From NCBI RefSeq assembly GCF_020564625.1, contig NZ_JAJBZT010000005.1:62001-126000 (forward strand): 64,000 bases of DNA. The letters run 5' to 3'. Numbering within the stretch: position 1 is the first letter of the stretch; each line of letters begins with the position of its first letter. The position numbers were made by a program, and so were the translations under genes. This DNA comes from Leeia speluncae (GTDB taxonomy: Bacteria; Pseudomonadota; Gammaproteobacteria; Burkholderiales; Leeiaceae). This document shows positions 26,216-35,088 of this stretch, piece after piece. The notes beneath the pieces were generated by a model. That model ran no database searches and had not been told where the DNA came from. It saw nothing but the letters and a program-made list of their open reading frames with translations.

Positions 26216-28507
26216 ATGGCAGCTAATCTGCTGATTGTAGAATCGCCGGCAAAGGCGAAGACCATCAAGAAATATCTTGGTAATGAGTTTGAAGTATTGG
26301 CATCTTACGGCCATGTGCGTGGATTGGTACGCAAAGATGGCTCCGTAGATGTTGATAATGACTTCGCGATGAAATACCAAGTCATTGCCAAAAATAGCAA
26401 GCACGTTGACGCCATTGCAAAGGCGGTCAAAGAGGCTGATAACATTTTTCTGGCAACTGACCCGGACCGCGAAGGGGAAGCGATTTCTTGGCACATCCTA
26501 GAAATCTTAAAAGGCAAACGTCTTACGGTTAACAAACAGATTAAACGCGTGGTTTTCCACGAGATTACCCAGACGGCGATTAAAGATGCAGTAGCGCATC
26601 CGCGAGATATTGCGTTTGATCTAGTCAATGCACAGCAAGCCCGATCTGCGCTAGATTACCTAGTGGGTTTTAACCTTTCTCCATTACTGTGGAGAAAGAT
26701 TCGCCAAGGTCTGTCTGCCGGTCGTGTTCAGAGCCCTGCGCTTCGCCTGATTTGCGAACGTGAGAATGAGATTCGTGCATTTGAAAGCCAAGAATATTGG
26801 TCTGTTCATCTAGATAGCCACAAAGGTCGTACCAAGTTTTCCGCCAAGCTATTTCAACTAGCAGGTAAGAAGCTTGATCAGTTTGATATTAATAGTGCGG
26901 CAATTAATGAAGAAGTACTGGCAAAACTAGCTAACCAGTCAGCTGTTGTTACGCAAGTAGAGAAAAAGCGCAAAAGCCGCTCTCCTGCCGCGCCATTTAC
27001 AACATCTACCATGCTTCAAGAAGCGGGTCGTAAATTAGGCCTAACAGCCGATAGAACGACGCGTGCCGCACAGCAACTTTACGAAGGTATCGACATTGGT
27101 CAAGGGCCAGTTGGTTTGATTACCTATATGCGTACGGACTCGGTCACGCTATCGAACGAAGCGGTTGAGGAAATTCGCCATTATATTGGTAAGAATTTTG
27201 ACGCAGAGAGCTTGCCGAAAGCACCGGTACAGTACAAGAGTAAAGCAAAAAATGCGCAAGAGGCGCACGAGGCAATTCGACCAACTTCCGTTTTCCGAAC
27301 TCCTGAAGCGGTAAAAGGGTTCTTATCTCCAGACCAGTTCAAACTGTATGAAATGATCTGGAAACGTACCATTTCCAGCCAGATGGCACCTGCTAAATTT
27401 GATGTCACCAGCGTTGATATTGAAGTAGGTGCAGGTAATTTATTCCGCGCATCTGGTCAGATTCTAGCATTTGCAGGCTTTATGTCTGTGTACCTAGAAG
27501 ATGAAGATGACGCAGAAGACGAAGACAATGCAAAGTTGCCACCGCTAGAACAAGGTGATCAACTGCCAATCGACAAACTATATGGGGATCAGCACTTTAC
27601 CCAACCACCTCCACGCTTTACTGAAGCGAGCTTGATTAAAGCGCTTGAAGAGTTTGGTATTGGCCGCCCATCGACTTACCCAAGCATTATCACGACGCTA
27701 AAAGATCGTGAATACGTATTGGTTGATAAAAAGCGCCTCACCCCTACTGATACCGGTGAAGTGGTGAATAAATTTCTCACCGAACATTTCACACAGTATG
27801 TGGACTATAACTTCACCGCGAAGTTAGAAGACAAACTCGATGAAATTTCGAATGGTGACCGCGACTGGGTTCCTGTAATGCAGGAATTCTGGAAGGGTTT
27901 CCACAAACAGGTTGAAGAAAAGAAAAACCTGACTCGTGCGGAAGTAACGCATGAGGCATTGGACGAAAATTGTCCGAAATGTGGCAAACAACTCTCGATT
28001 CGTTTTGGTAAGCGCGGCAGATTTGTTGGCTGTTCTGCGTACCCAGAGTGTGACTACACCAGAAGCTTGAATGCTGACCCAAATGAAGTGCCAGAAGATC
28101 CGGTGGAAGTAGAGGGCAGAGAGTGTCCGAAATGCGGAGGCCCACTTGTACTCAAGTCGGGGCAGTATGGAAAATTCTTGGGTTGTAAGAACTATCCAAC
28201 GTGTAAGCATATCGAACCATTAGAGAAGCCAAAAGACACCGGGGTAACTTGCCCTGAATGTAACAAAGGCACGTTGATTGAACGTAAGAGCCGCTACGGC
28301 AAATTGTTCTATAGCTGCAACACTTACCCTGCGTGTAAATACGCAACGTGGAATCCGCCAATAGCAGAAAGCTGCCCGCAGTGTAACTGGCCTGTATTGA
28401 CGATTAAAACCACGAAACGTCGCGGTACGGAAAAAGTGTGCCCACAGAAAGAATGTGGTTACGCTGAAGTGATTGAGCCGCCAGAGGGTAAAGAACCGAA
28501 AGGATAA
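26216..28507 (+). CDS. topA: DNA topoisomerase I
   Basis: Type IA enzyme that relaxes negative supercoils. 763 residues. Toprim domain opens with LLIVESPAKAKTIKKYLG; its acidic motif is ATDPDREGEAISWHI near 80. The catalytic tyrosine is in GLITYMRTDSVTLS near 303. The C-terminus has four zinc-ribbon units (CPKCGKQ near 585, CPKCGGP near 635, CPECNKG near 680 and CPQCNWP near 720), each with paired cysteines. The last one ends in CPQKECGY. Length is somewhat shorter than E. coli TopA, which is normal in this class. It precedes a small secreted-protein gene by three bases. Confidence 0.96.
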   Translation: MAANLLIVESPAKAKTIKKYLGNEFEVLASYGHVRGLVRKDGSVDVDNDFAMKYQVIAKNSKHVDAIAKAVKEADNIFLATDPDREGEAISWHILEILKGKRLTVNKQIKRVVFHEITQTAIKDAVAHPRDIAFDLVNAQQARSALDYLVGFNLSPLLWRKIRQGLSAGRVQSPALRLICERENEIRAFESQEYWSVHLDSHKGRTKFSAKLFQLAGKKLDQFDINSAAINEEVLAKLANQSAVVTQVEKKRKSRSPAAPFTTSTMLQEAGRKLGLTADRTTRAAQQLYEGIDIGQGPVGLITYMRTDSVTLSNEAVEEIRHYIGKNFDAESLPKAPVQYKSKAKNAQEAHEAIRPTSVFRTPEAVKGFLSPDQFKLYEMIWKRTISSQMAPAKFDVTSVDIEVGAGNLFRASGQILAFAGFMSVYLEDEDDAEDEDNAKLPPLEQGDQLPIDKLYGDQHFTQPPPRFTEASLIKALEEFGIGRPSTYPSIITTLKDREYVLVDKKRLTPTDTGEVVNKFLTEHFTQYVDYNFTAKLEDKLDEISNGDRDWVPVMQEFWKGFHKQVEEKKNLTRAEVTHEALDENCPKCGKQLSIRFGKRGRFVGCSAYPECDYTRSLNADPNEVPEDPVEVEGRECPKCGGPLVLKSGQYGKFLGCKNYPTCKHIEPLEKPKDTGVTCPECNKGTLIERKSRYGKLFYSCNTYPACKYATWNPPIAESCPQCNWPVLTIKTTKRRGTEKVCPQKECGYAEVIEPPEGKEPKG

Positions 28508-28510
28508 TGA

Positions 28511-29011
28511 ATGAAAAAGCACTGGTTGCTAGTAATGACTTGTTTAGTGGGGAGTAGTGCGATGGCTGCGAAACCCGTTTTAAATGATCCTTGCTTTCAA
28601 TCGGTGTTTGATAAGACATTATCTGGCTATCACTGGCGCGTATATGAATGCGTGCCTAGTGATAGCAGCGCAGACCCTTCGACTTACTACAAAACCCGCT
28701 TAAGCACGCCACAAGGGCCGAAAATAGACAGCCCGGTATTCACAGCACAACCTCAATTAGAAACGCAGTACAAACTCGTTAAACCAGACGTTTTACTACT
28801 AGACTTTATTGATGAGCGAAATGGCGAAGCTCTTCTTTTGCGCCCACTAATCAAAACGCCCAACTTGTCGATTGCTAGATTTCGTTATTTAACCGGTGAT
28901 GAAGAATCACTGATTGTTCGACAAGACAACGCTTTTCTGACCTTCCTCCCTGCAAAAAACCGGATGCGAATTGAATTAAAACCGGATGGACATTTGTCGT
29001 TAATCAGATAA
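28511..29011 (+). CDS. Exported protein of unknown function
   Basis: 166 residues with a clear signal peptide (MKKHWLLVMTCLVGSSAMA). Two cysteines in the mature part (near residues 28 and 47) could form a disulphide. It looks beta-rich, ending RIELKPDGHLSLIR. AAGGA precedes the ATG three bases after the topA stop, so it is probably read on the topA transcript. I do not recognise a family. A periplasmic location is the only inference. Confidence 0.65.
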   Translation: MKKHWLLVMTCLVGSSAMAAKPVLNDPCFQSVFDKTLSGYHWRVYECVPSDSSADPSTYYKTRLSTPQGPKIDSPVFTAQPQLETQYKLVKPDVLLLDFIDERNGEALLLRPLIKTPNLSIARFRYLTGDEESLIVRQDNAFLTFLPAKNRMRIELKPDGHLSLIR

Positions 29012-29138
29012 AGAATTATCAATTTATTTTTCATCCGCACGCATTATATTTTATAATAATATGCCATTGTAAAATAGCTACCATTTATGCAATCAATTAC
29101 CCCCCACCTTATTACATAGACTGTTATTAAATCAAAAG

Positions 29139-29594
29139 CTACCAGTCCTTTGTCAAGTCACACAACCTCTTAAACTGTTCTGGAAAACGAAGTTTGACAT
29201 CACCATATTGTGGTGCTGCGGTCCAAGGTTTTGCAGTCCCTTCTTTATATTTTTTCCATGCCCATTTGTCTACACCATCAACTGCATCACTATACGTCTG
29301 CTTTTGGCAATTGATGTAGTAGTTATATACAGGCGTTCCTGTAGTTGGCTCATCAGCACCCCCTTCATTAAACGGATATTCCGCCACACTAGGAGAGCCA
29401 TAGTAAGAAATTACGACATAACTTGCCTTAACCACATGCCTACCAATTGCTTCAACTCCAACTAGCACTGCTTGATCAGACCCACCCGATCCTGCATTAA
29501 TGGTTACACCCTTAGGCAGCAAATCAGGAGTCAATTGAACAGCTCGCGCCATATTCGAAAAAACTAAAAATAAAACAAATACAAAAACTCTCAT
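29139..29594 (-). CDS. Exported orphan protein in an AT-rich stretch
   Basis: 151 residues from the ATG at 29594 (GAGG upstream; an alternative ATG at 29606 lacks a site). Signal peptide of about 19 residues ending ARA. The mature protein has a glycine-serine stretch (NAGSGGSDQAVLVG), many Tyr and Trp residues (VYNYYINCQKQTYSDA, WAWKKYKEG) and two cysteines. No family recognised. AT-rich non-coding DNA flanks both sides, and nothing links it functionally to topA or to the amidotransferase. It could be an acquired gene. Confidence 0.6.
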   Translation of the reverse strand: MRVFVFVLFLVFSNMARAVQLTPDLLPKGVTINAGSGGSDQAVLVGVEAIGRHVVKASYVVISYYGSPSVAEYPFNEGGADEPTTGTPVYNYYINCQKQTYSDAVDGVDKWAWKKYKEGTAKPWTAAPQYGDVKLRFPEQFKRLCDLTKDW

Positions 29595-29993
29595 ATCATG
29601 CCTCATAAGAAAATATAACTTTAATATACAATCACAATATAGCTAATTAGCCTTCAATTTACTTTCAAAAAATACTATCCGTAATAAATAAAAGACAAAA
29701 ACATGTTGCCGAACCATTTTTAATGGTTATCAATATACACTTTTTTTTCAACGGCCCGCTTGCCCCATCATTACTATTTCAGATGATGAGATTATATCTA
29801 AATATTTAAATAGCATTAACGATTGCAATTAGCAATTGGTTATTTATGCTAGGCTAGCATTGGCATATATTTAGTCTTGGTCTTCTGGTAAGATGTTAGG
29901 CACTAGGAGAAGTCTAGAAAAGGTAAAATAGGCTATTTCCCCCTCTAAATACCTTTGTCTTGCAATATCCCAGACTGTATTAAAGGACTAGAA
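29595..29993. other. AT-rich intergenic region, 399 bases
   Basis: No open frame with a ribosome site is visible. It contains a small hairpin, AACCATT-TTT-AATGGTT at 29712-29728, with a run of eight T about 15 bases later; a CATCAT/ATGATG pair at 29766-29788; and a perfect 15-base palindrome ATGCTAG-G-CTAGCAT at 29846-29860. The palindrome is about 135 bases before the amidotransferase gene and could be an operator. The 5' part is markedly more AT-rich than the neighbouring genes. Confidence 0.5.
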
Positions 29994-30821
29994 ATGTGCC
30001 AGTTACTCGGAATGAACTGTAATGTACCAACGGATATCGCTTTTTCTTTCCGTGGGTTTCGCCAGCGCGCAGGGGTAACTGATCAGCATAGCGATGGATT
30101 TGGTATTGGCTTTTTTGAAGAAGCAGGTTGTCGCTTATTTTTAGACTATCAGGCGGCAAGTGAGTCTCCTATTGCTCGCATTATCGACCATTACCCAATC
30201 AAATCGATTAATGTAATTGCCCACATTCGTAAAGCAACACAGGGGGTGGTTTCTTTAGCGAATTGCCATCCATTTCAGCGCGAAATGTGGGGGCAATATT
30301 GGTTATTTGCCCACAATGGGGACTTAAAGTCTCTACCGCCAGAACTGGGTAAAGGCCATTTTTATCAGCCTGTAGGTAGCACCGATAGCGAACAAGCCTT
30401 TTGCTATTTACTTGAAAAGTTACGAAGCAAACATGAAAAAATGCCATCTTCAGAGGTGTTGTTTGCTGAATTAAAAGAAATCACGTCTACATTGGCTGAA
30501 TTTGGTGTGTTTAACTTTATCTTGTCAAACGGCAAATTTATGTTCGCACATTGCAGCACGAACTTAAGTTATATTGTCCGTAAAGCACCATTTACCACCG
30601 CCCATCTATTAGACGAAGATGTCACCTTCGACTTTAGTACCGTGACGACCCCAACGGATAGAGTTGCCGTGATTGCGACACTTCCGCTGACCGATAATGA
30701 AACATGGACAAAGTTTGAACCCGACCAGCTCATTATGTTTATTGATGGTGAACCGGTATTAGAGCAAAACTGCCCTCATTCTCGGCCTAGTAAGGCAACA
30801 ACAAACACCTGTAGCAGCTAA
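29994..30821 (+). CDS. Class II glutamine amidotransferase, YafJ-like
   Basis: 275 residues from ATG 29994 with AAAGGA upstream. Cys2 (MCQLLGMNCN) is the N-terminal nucleophile of class II amidotransferases, exposed once Met is removed. RQRAGVTDQHSDGFGIGFF near 25 and AHIRKATQGVVSLANCHPF near 80 are typical, and FAHNGDLKSLP near 115 completes the glutaminase site. No second catalytic domain is fused, so the ammonia acceptor is unknown, as for E. coli YafJ. Transcribed alone; convergent with the next gene. Confidence 0.88.
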   Translation: MCQLLGMNCNVPTDIAFSFRGFRQRAGVTDQHSDGFGIGFFEEAGCRLFLDYQAASESPIARIIDHYPIKSINVIAHIRKATQGVVSLANCHPFQREMWGQYWLFAHNGDLKSLPPELGKGHFYQPVGSTDSEQAFCYLLEKLRSKHEKMPSSEVLFAELKEITSTLAEFGVFNFILSNGKFMFAHCSTNLSYIVRKAPFTTAHLLDEDVTFDFSTVTTPTDRVAVIATLPLTDNETWTKFEPDQLIMFIDGEPVLEQNCPHSRPSKATTNTCSS

Positions 30822-30843
30822 GCTAGGTAGTTTGCGCTGTCCA

Positions 30844-31455
30844 TTATCGACCCACCTGTTTTCTCAGGTGTTTACGGTAGAGTAAGGTCCATGCGGCTAA
30901 CCCGCCCATGACGACGTAAAAAATGACAGGAGATACGATTAACACGGTCTCTAACGGTAAAGTAAACGCTAGACAAACGCGTAAAACACATTCAAAAACC
31001 ATTGCAGACCCCCAGACGAGGGTTAATGTTCGCATCGCAACGTTAGCATTTGTGCTCTCCATTTGCTGCTCAAACCGTTTGGCAGTAGCCTCCCCTTCTC
31101 TTGCGACCATTGCCTTGGCTAAGTAATAAAGCGCCGGTCTTTTTAGCAATAATGTTGCCAGCGCAACCACGCCTAACGCACCGGTGATAAACGACTCTCG
31201 GACCAAAATTAATCGAGGACTACCGCCGAGCCACATGGCGCCGATTGATAACACAATACCAAGTAATGAAACGCCAGAGATGATATCCATTCGGCGATGC
31301 CAGATGAGCTCAACCAAACTCCACACCAAGGGCGGAAGCGCAGACCAAAGGAGCGCCGCCGTTTCGCTAAAGCCTCTATCATGTAATTGGTCATAGATTA
31401 ACCATGGCAATAGGATGCTAATGATTAAATCCAATAACCAGACTTTCTTGCTCAT
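30844..31455 (-). CDS. Integral membrane protein, VC0807-like
   Basis: 203 residues with about five or six hydrophobic helices (near 5-22, 35-50, 58-77, 88-105, 142-165, 170-192). It has a central hydrophilic segment after RPALYYLAKAMVAREGEAT. The general form and the RPALYYLA motif resemble the VC0807 family of unknown function; this match is from memory and tentative. It is divergent from the MocR-type regulator 147 bases away and could be its target. Confidence 0.65.
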   Translation of the reverse strand: MSKKVWLLDLIISILLPWLIYDQLHDRGFSETAALLWSALPPLVWSLVELIWHRRMDIISGVSLLGIVLSIGAMWLGGSPRLILVRESFITGALGVVALATLLLKRPALYYLAKAMVAREGEATAKRFEQQMESTNANVAMRTLTLVWGSAMVFECVLRVCLAFTLPLETVLIVSPVIFYVVMGGLAAWTLLYRKHLRKQVGR

Positions 31456-31527
31456 GTTATGCTGCTCAGTTGTTATTCAATTGTAGTATTTAACGCATCA
31501 ATAGCGTTTTCGTTCACCCATCGTTTA

Positions 31528-31548
31528 ATTGTCTCATATAGCGACAAT
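31528..31548. promoter_or_regulatory. Inverted repeat between the membrane gene and MocR gene
   Basis: ATTGTC-N9-GACAAT, perfect in both arms, about 55 bases before the MocR start. Upstream, CAATTGTAG near 31479 partly repeats the left arm directly. A possible autoregulatory or divergent-promoter site. Confidence 0.3.
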
Positions 31549-31602
31549 GACGTTTGCAGTTAACCGATAGACTTCACCGCTAGGAATATCTGTACCTTCA
31601 TC

Positions 31603-33036
31603 ATGTCAAAACTCCACCGTTACATGGAAATTTCTGAACGTTTGAGTCGTGAGATTCAATCGGGCATTTTACCTGCGGGGGAAAAGGCCCCGTCGTTGCG
31701 TGAAATTACCAAACAGTTTGGAGTCAGTCTGGGAACGGCGCTACAAGCCTATGAGCATTTAGAGAAGCTTGGCTTGCTCCGTAGCGAGCCCAAACGTGGT
31801 TTTTTTGTGAATCGAATCAATCCACCGAGGCTTCCTGAAAAGACGGTACCAATAGCCATTCAACCTGCCGATGTAAAATCGTTACCGCTAGTCGATGAAG
31901 TGCTTCAGCCAACGATTGGGGAAACCGAATTTTCGTTTGCAACGGCAGAACTAGATGTAATTTGGCAACCCGTTCAAGGCTTAGAGAAGGCGTTGCGGGC
32001 TGTCGTTAGGGATGAAATGGCGAGCCTTGGGCAGTATATTTCTAGCCCCGGGCACCCTGCACTACGGCAACAAATTGCCCTCCGCAGTTTTGAATGGGGG
32101 GGTAATTTACATGCGGATGAGGTACTGATTACGAATGGCGCAACCGATGCGCTCTATTTGTCACTACGGGCGTGCACGCAACCGGGCGACATCGTGGCGA
32201 CGGAATCTCCTGCCTATTTTGGATTGTTGCAGTTATTGCAAAATCTTCAACTGCAAGTGATTGAAATCCCAACGGATAGTCAGACAGGGATTGACCTAGC
32301 CGCGTTAGAAGAGGCGTGCCATGCCTTCCCTGTTAAAGCGGTTGTTGTATCTGCTTCTTTTCAGAACCCATTTGGCTTCTCGATGCCAGATTCACACAAG
32401 GCTCAATTAATTACCTTAGCTAACAAACGCGATTTTGCGATTATTGAAGATGATGTTTATGGTGATTTGTTTTTCTCGAATGCTCGGCCTAAGCCAATAA
32501 AAGCATTTGATGACAAGGATCGGGTAATTTATTGCAATTCATTTTCTAAAACGGCGGTGCCGGGTTATCGGCTTGGCTGGTGTGCGACCAATCGCTATTT
32601 ACCACGCATTAAACAGTTACAAATTGAACAAAATATTGCGGTTTCTTCCTTGCCACAATTGGTGATGCATCGCTTTTTACAACAAGGCGATTACAGCAAG
32701 CATCTGCTGCAATTGAGAGAGCGCTTACAACGGCAATTACCAGAGATTATTGAGACGTTACAACAACACATGCCACCGGGTACGCGCGTTAGCCGGCCAG
32801 ATGGTGGGTTTGTACTTTGGCTAGAGTTGCCGGGGCATATTTCGGCGCTAGATGTGTATGTAGAAGCCAAGCAATTGGGAATATTAGTCACACCTGGTGA
32901 TTTATTCTTTAGCCAGTCACCGAAGCGTAATTGCTTGCGTTTAAGCTGTGGATCGCCATTTAGTCTAGAAATGAAAACAGCAATGATGAAACTCAGTGAG
33001 ATTTGTCAAAGTTTACAGTACGCAGGGACTTCATAA
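31603..33036 (+). CDS. MocR-type regulator (GntR helix-turn-helix fused to aminotransferase-like domain)
   Basis: 477 residues. Residues ~5-70 are a GntR winged helix (IQSGILPAGEKAPSLREITK, QFGVSLGTALQAYEHLEKLG). Residues ~110-470 are a fold-type I aminotransferase domain, with the PLP lysine in YCNSFSKTAVPGYRLGW near 315 and IIEDDVYGDLFF near 285. MocR proteins use PLP or its aldimine adducts as effector. Known members control pyridoxine, GABA, taurine or ectoine genes, but none of those lie here, so the target is unknown. It is divergent from the VC0807-like gene. Confidence 0.9.
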   Translation: MSKLHRYMEISERLSREIQSGILPAGEKAPSLREITKQFGVSLGTALQAYEHLEKLGLLRSEPKRGFFVNRINPPRLPEKTVPIAIQPADVKSLPLVDEVLQPTIGETEFSFATAELDVIWQPVQGLEKALRAVVRDEMASLGQYISSPGHPALRQQIALRSFEWGGNLHADEVLITNGATDALYLSLRACTQPGDIVATESPAYFGLLQLLQNLQLQVIEIPTDSQTGIDLAALEEACHAFPVKAVVVSASFQNPFGFSMPDSHKAQLITLANKRDFAIIEDDVYGDLFFSNARPKPIKAFDDKDRVIYCNSFSKTAVPGYRLGWCATNRYLPRIKQLQIEQNIAVSSLPQLVMHRFLQQGDYSKHLLQLRERLQRQLPEIIETLQQHMPPGTRVSRPDGGFVLWLELPGHISALDVYVEAKQLGILVTPGDLFFSQSPKRNCLRLSCGSPFSLEMKTAMMKLSEICQSLQYAGTS

Positions 33037-33204
33037 TACGAAGTATCGTCAAGAAGAGAGTCATGGTAACAGGCGACGTTCGCCAACGTTCCAAGCGTAT
33101 GAATCACTCGGTGTGCCCGTTACCACTTGCAATAGAATATTGTTTTAAATACCACAAAAACAGTAACAGTTTGTAAGAATGAACTAGAACAGATGGTATT
33201 TATA

Positions 33205-33250
33205 GTAATTATCAATTACTTTGATGAAGCAATTTGACGCTTACCGTCAA
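33205..33250. promoter_or_regulatory. Two palindromes upstream of the diguanylate cyclase gene
   Basis: GTAATT-ATC-AATTAC (33205-33219) and TTGACG-CTTAC-CGTCAA (33234-33250) are both perfect. They lie 76 and 45 bases before the GTG start. They resemble dimeric-regulator sites; no factor can be named. The rest of 33037-33294 shows no coding signal. Confidence 0.35.
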
Positions 33251-33294
33251 TGACCATTAGCCTATACCTGCCATACTTTGTTTGAGACTTACTC

Positions 33295-34731
33295 GTGCCG
33301 CAGTTTATTCATAAATATCGCTTAGCATTAATTGTTAGTTTACTGCTGCTAGCTGGGTTTGCACTCCGCACATTTTTTGTTTATCAAAACTCTCGTCACC
33401 AAATTCGCGAAAGTATTATCGAGCAAGGCTTACCGCTCACTGGCGATACGATTTACTCCGAAATCAATAAAGATATTTTACGTCCTATCTTTATTTCTTC
33501 ACTGATGGCACACGATACGTTCTTAAAGGACTGGATCATCAATGGAGAGGGGGACGTGACACAAATAAACCGTTATTTAAAAGAAGTAAAAGATAAATAC
33601 GGAACAGTGAGTAGCTTTTTTATTTCAGAAAAGACCCGCCGCTATTATTACGGCAATGGCGTGTTAAAAACCATTAGTGAGAAGGATCATCACGATGTTT
33701 GGTATTTCAGAGCACGTGCGATGAAAACCGACTACGTGGTAGATGTGGACTCTGACGAAGCTAATCGTGGGCGGTTAACGGTCTTTATTAACCACAGAGT
33801 GGTCGATAGTAACGGCAAGTTTTTGGGGATTACCGGCGTTGGTCTTACGATTGATAAGATCGCTTCTTTTGTTCATGAATATGAAAAGCGCTTTAATCGC
33901 CATATTTACTTTGCGGATAAGCAGGGAAATTTAGTTCTGACCGGGGTTGGGCAACAACTCAAAAATATTTCAGGTCTTAGCAACTATGTTGGTACGATTT
34001 TATCCGCCGATAAAATGCGTGCACCACTCCGATTAGAATACGTAAAAAATCAGCACAATATGCTGTTAAACGTTCGCTACATTCCTGATTTGAGTTGGTA
34101 CTTACTGGTTGAACAAGATGAAACGGAAGCATTAGCAGGATTAAATCGCGACCTTGTTTTGCAAATGGCCACCAGCACGCCGGTGCTCCTACTCATTTTA
34201 GCCATCATCATTATTACGATTCAGAAGAACCAGAACCAATTAAATCATCTGGTTTCTACCGATGCGTTAACGGGATGTTTAAACCGTCACGCTTTCTTAG
34301 CGCGCATTCCTGCTTGGAAAAAACGTTTTCAACGAACATCGAAAGCGCCGCAAGTACTGTTAGTTGACCTTGATCACTTTAAAAATATAAATGATCAGTT
34401 TGGCCACTTAGAAGGGGATGCAGTGTTAAAGCACATCGCCCACTTGTTGCAAGAAGAAGCACACACGAATGAAATGGTGGTGCGCTGGGGTGGTGAAGAG
34501 TTTTTATTATTCCTTCAACGCCCAGATCAAGTGGAAGCAACAGCAGAAAGATTGCGTAAACGGATTGCCAGCCAAGAAATTCGCTTGGGTAGCCACCCCT
34601 TAAAAATCACAGCCAGTATTGGCGCAACAGAATGGCAAGCAGGTGAATCACTCGATCATGTAGTGGCTAGAGCAGATATTGCGCTATACGAAGCCAAACA
34701 TGGCGGACGTGATCAAGTCTGCGTTCGCTAG
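33295..34731 (+). CDS. Diguanylate cyclase with extracytoplasmic dCache-like sensor
   Basis: 478 residues from GTG 33295. TM helix at ~8-26, a ~250-residue periplasmic sensor region resembling a double Cache domain (YYYGNGVLKTISEKDHHDVW, DVDSDEANRGRLTVFINHRV cited as separate pieces), a second TM at ~293-308, and a GGDEF domain at ~318-475. The active-site signature is GGEEF (RWGGEEFLLF), with metal Asp in LLVDLDHFKNIND, so synthesis of c-di-GMP is expected. The product-inhibition I-site (RxxD before the signature) is replaced by HTNE. It lies just upstream of the haem locus but is probably separate from it. Confidence 0.9.
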   Translation: MPQFIHKYRLALIVSLLLLAGFALRTFFVYQNSRHQIRESIIEQGLPLTGDTIYSEINKDILRPIFISSLMAHDTFLKDWIINGEGDVTQINRYLKEVKDKYGTVSSFFISEKTRRYYYGNGVLKTISEKDHHDVWYFRARAMKTDYVVDVDSDEANRGRLTVFINHRVVDSNGKFLGITGVGLTIDKIASFVHEYEKRFNRHIYFADKQGNLVLTGVGQQLKNISGLSNYVGTILSADKMRAPLRLEYVKNQHNMLLNVRYIPDLSWYLLVEQDETEALAGLNRDLVLQMATSTPVLLLILAIIIITIQKNQNQLNHLVSTDALTGCLNRHAFLARIPAWKKRFQRTSKAPQVLLVDLDHFKNINDQFGHLEGDAVLKHIAHLLQEEAHTNEMVVRWGGEEFLLFLQRPDQVEATAERLRKRIASQEIRLGSHPLKITASIGATEWQAGESLDHVVARADIALYEAKHGGRDQVCVR

Positions 34732-34786
34732 ATTAGACATGCCTTTTCCTTACAAAATTTAACTGCAAAAAAGTATTTATTTATAC

Positions 34787-34815
34787 TTGATAATGATAAT
34801 TATTATCATTACAAT
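34787..34815 (+). promoter_or_regulatory. hemP promoter with a Fur box filling the spacer
   Basis: TTGATA (34787-34792) and TACAAT (34810-34815) are separated by exactly 17 bases. A 19-base palindrome AATGATAAT-T-ATTATCATT (34792-34810) matches the Fur consensus and spans the whole spacer. Iron-loaded Fur bound here would block RNA polymerase. The last base of the -10 element is six bases before the hemP ATG, so the predicted start of transcription is the ATG itself. Confidence 0.85.
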
Positions 34816-34821
34816 AATCGC

Positions 34822-35022
34822 ATGAATACTTATCACCCTTCTATCGATGAGCTTGCAGCATCGGTTTCTCGTGCAAAAAACAATGGCGTAGAACAGCGCC
34901 ACCCCGCGCCTGTGTCTAGTACGCAATTGCTTGGCAAAGATGGCGTATTAGAAATATTGCATGATGGCCAGTTATATCTGCTAAGGAAAACCTCGACAGG
35001 TAAGCTCATTTTAACTAAGTAA
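34822..35022 (+). CDS. hemP: Haemin uptake protein HemP/HmuP
   Basis: 66 residues, first gene of the haem locus. The conserved C-terminal half is present: [20 protein letters not shown] then [15 protein letters not shown], the hallmark of HemP/HmuP. In Bradyrhizobium and Burkholderia the homologue is needed for expression of the haem receptor. There is one Met in the frame and no ribosome binding site before it; the Fur-controlled promoter ends six bases upstream, so a leaderless mRNA is likely. The TonB receptor gene follows after 66 bases. Confidence 0.9.
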   Translation: MNTYHPSIDELAASVSRAKNNGVEQRHPAPVSSTQLLGKDGVLEILHDGQLYLLRKTSTGKLILTK

Positions 35023-35088
35023 TTTTTAACACACTATTCGCACAAGCCAGCCGCCGCCAGCCAGTGCTACCTGCAAAGGAAAGCAAGC

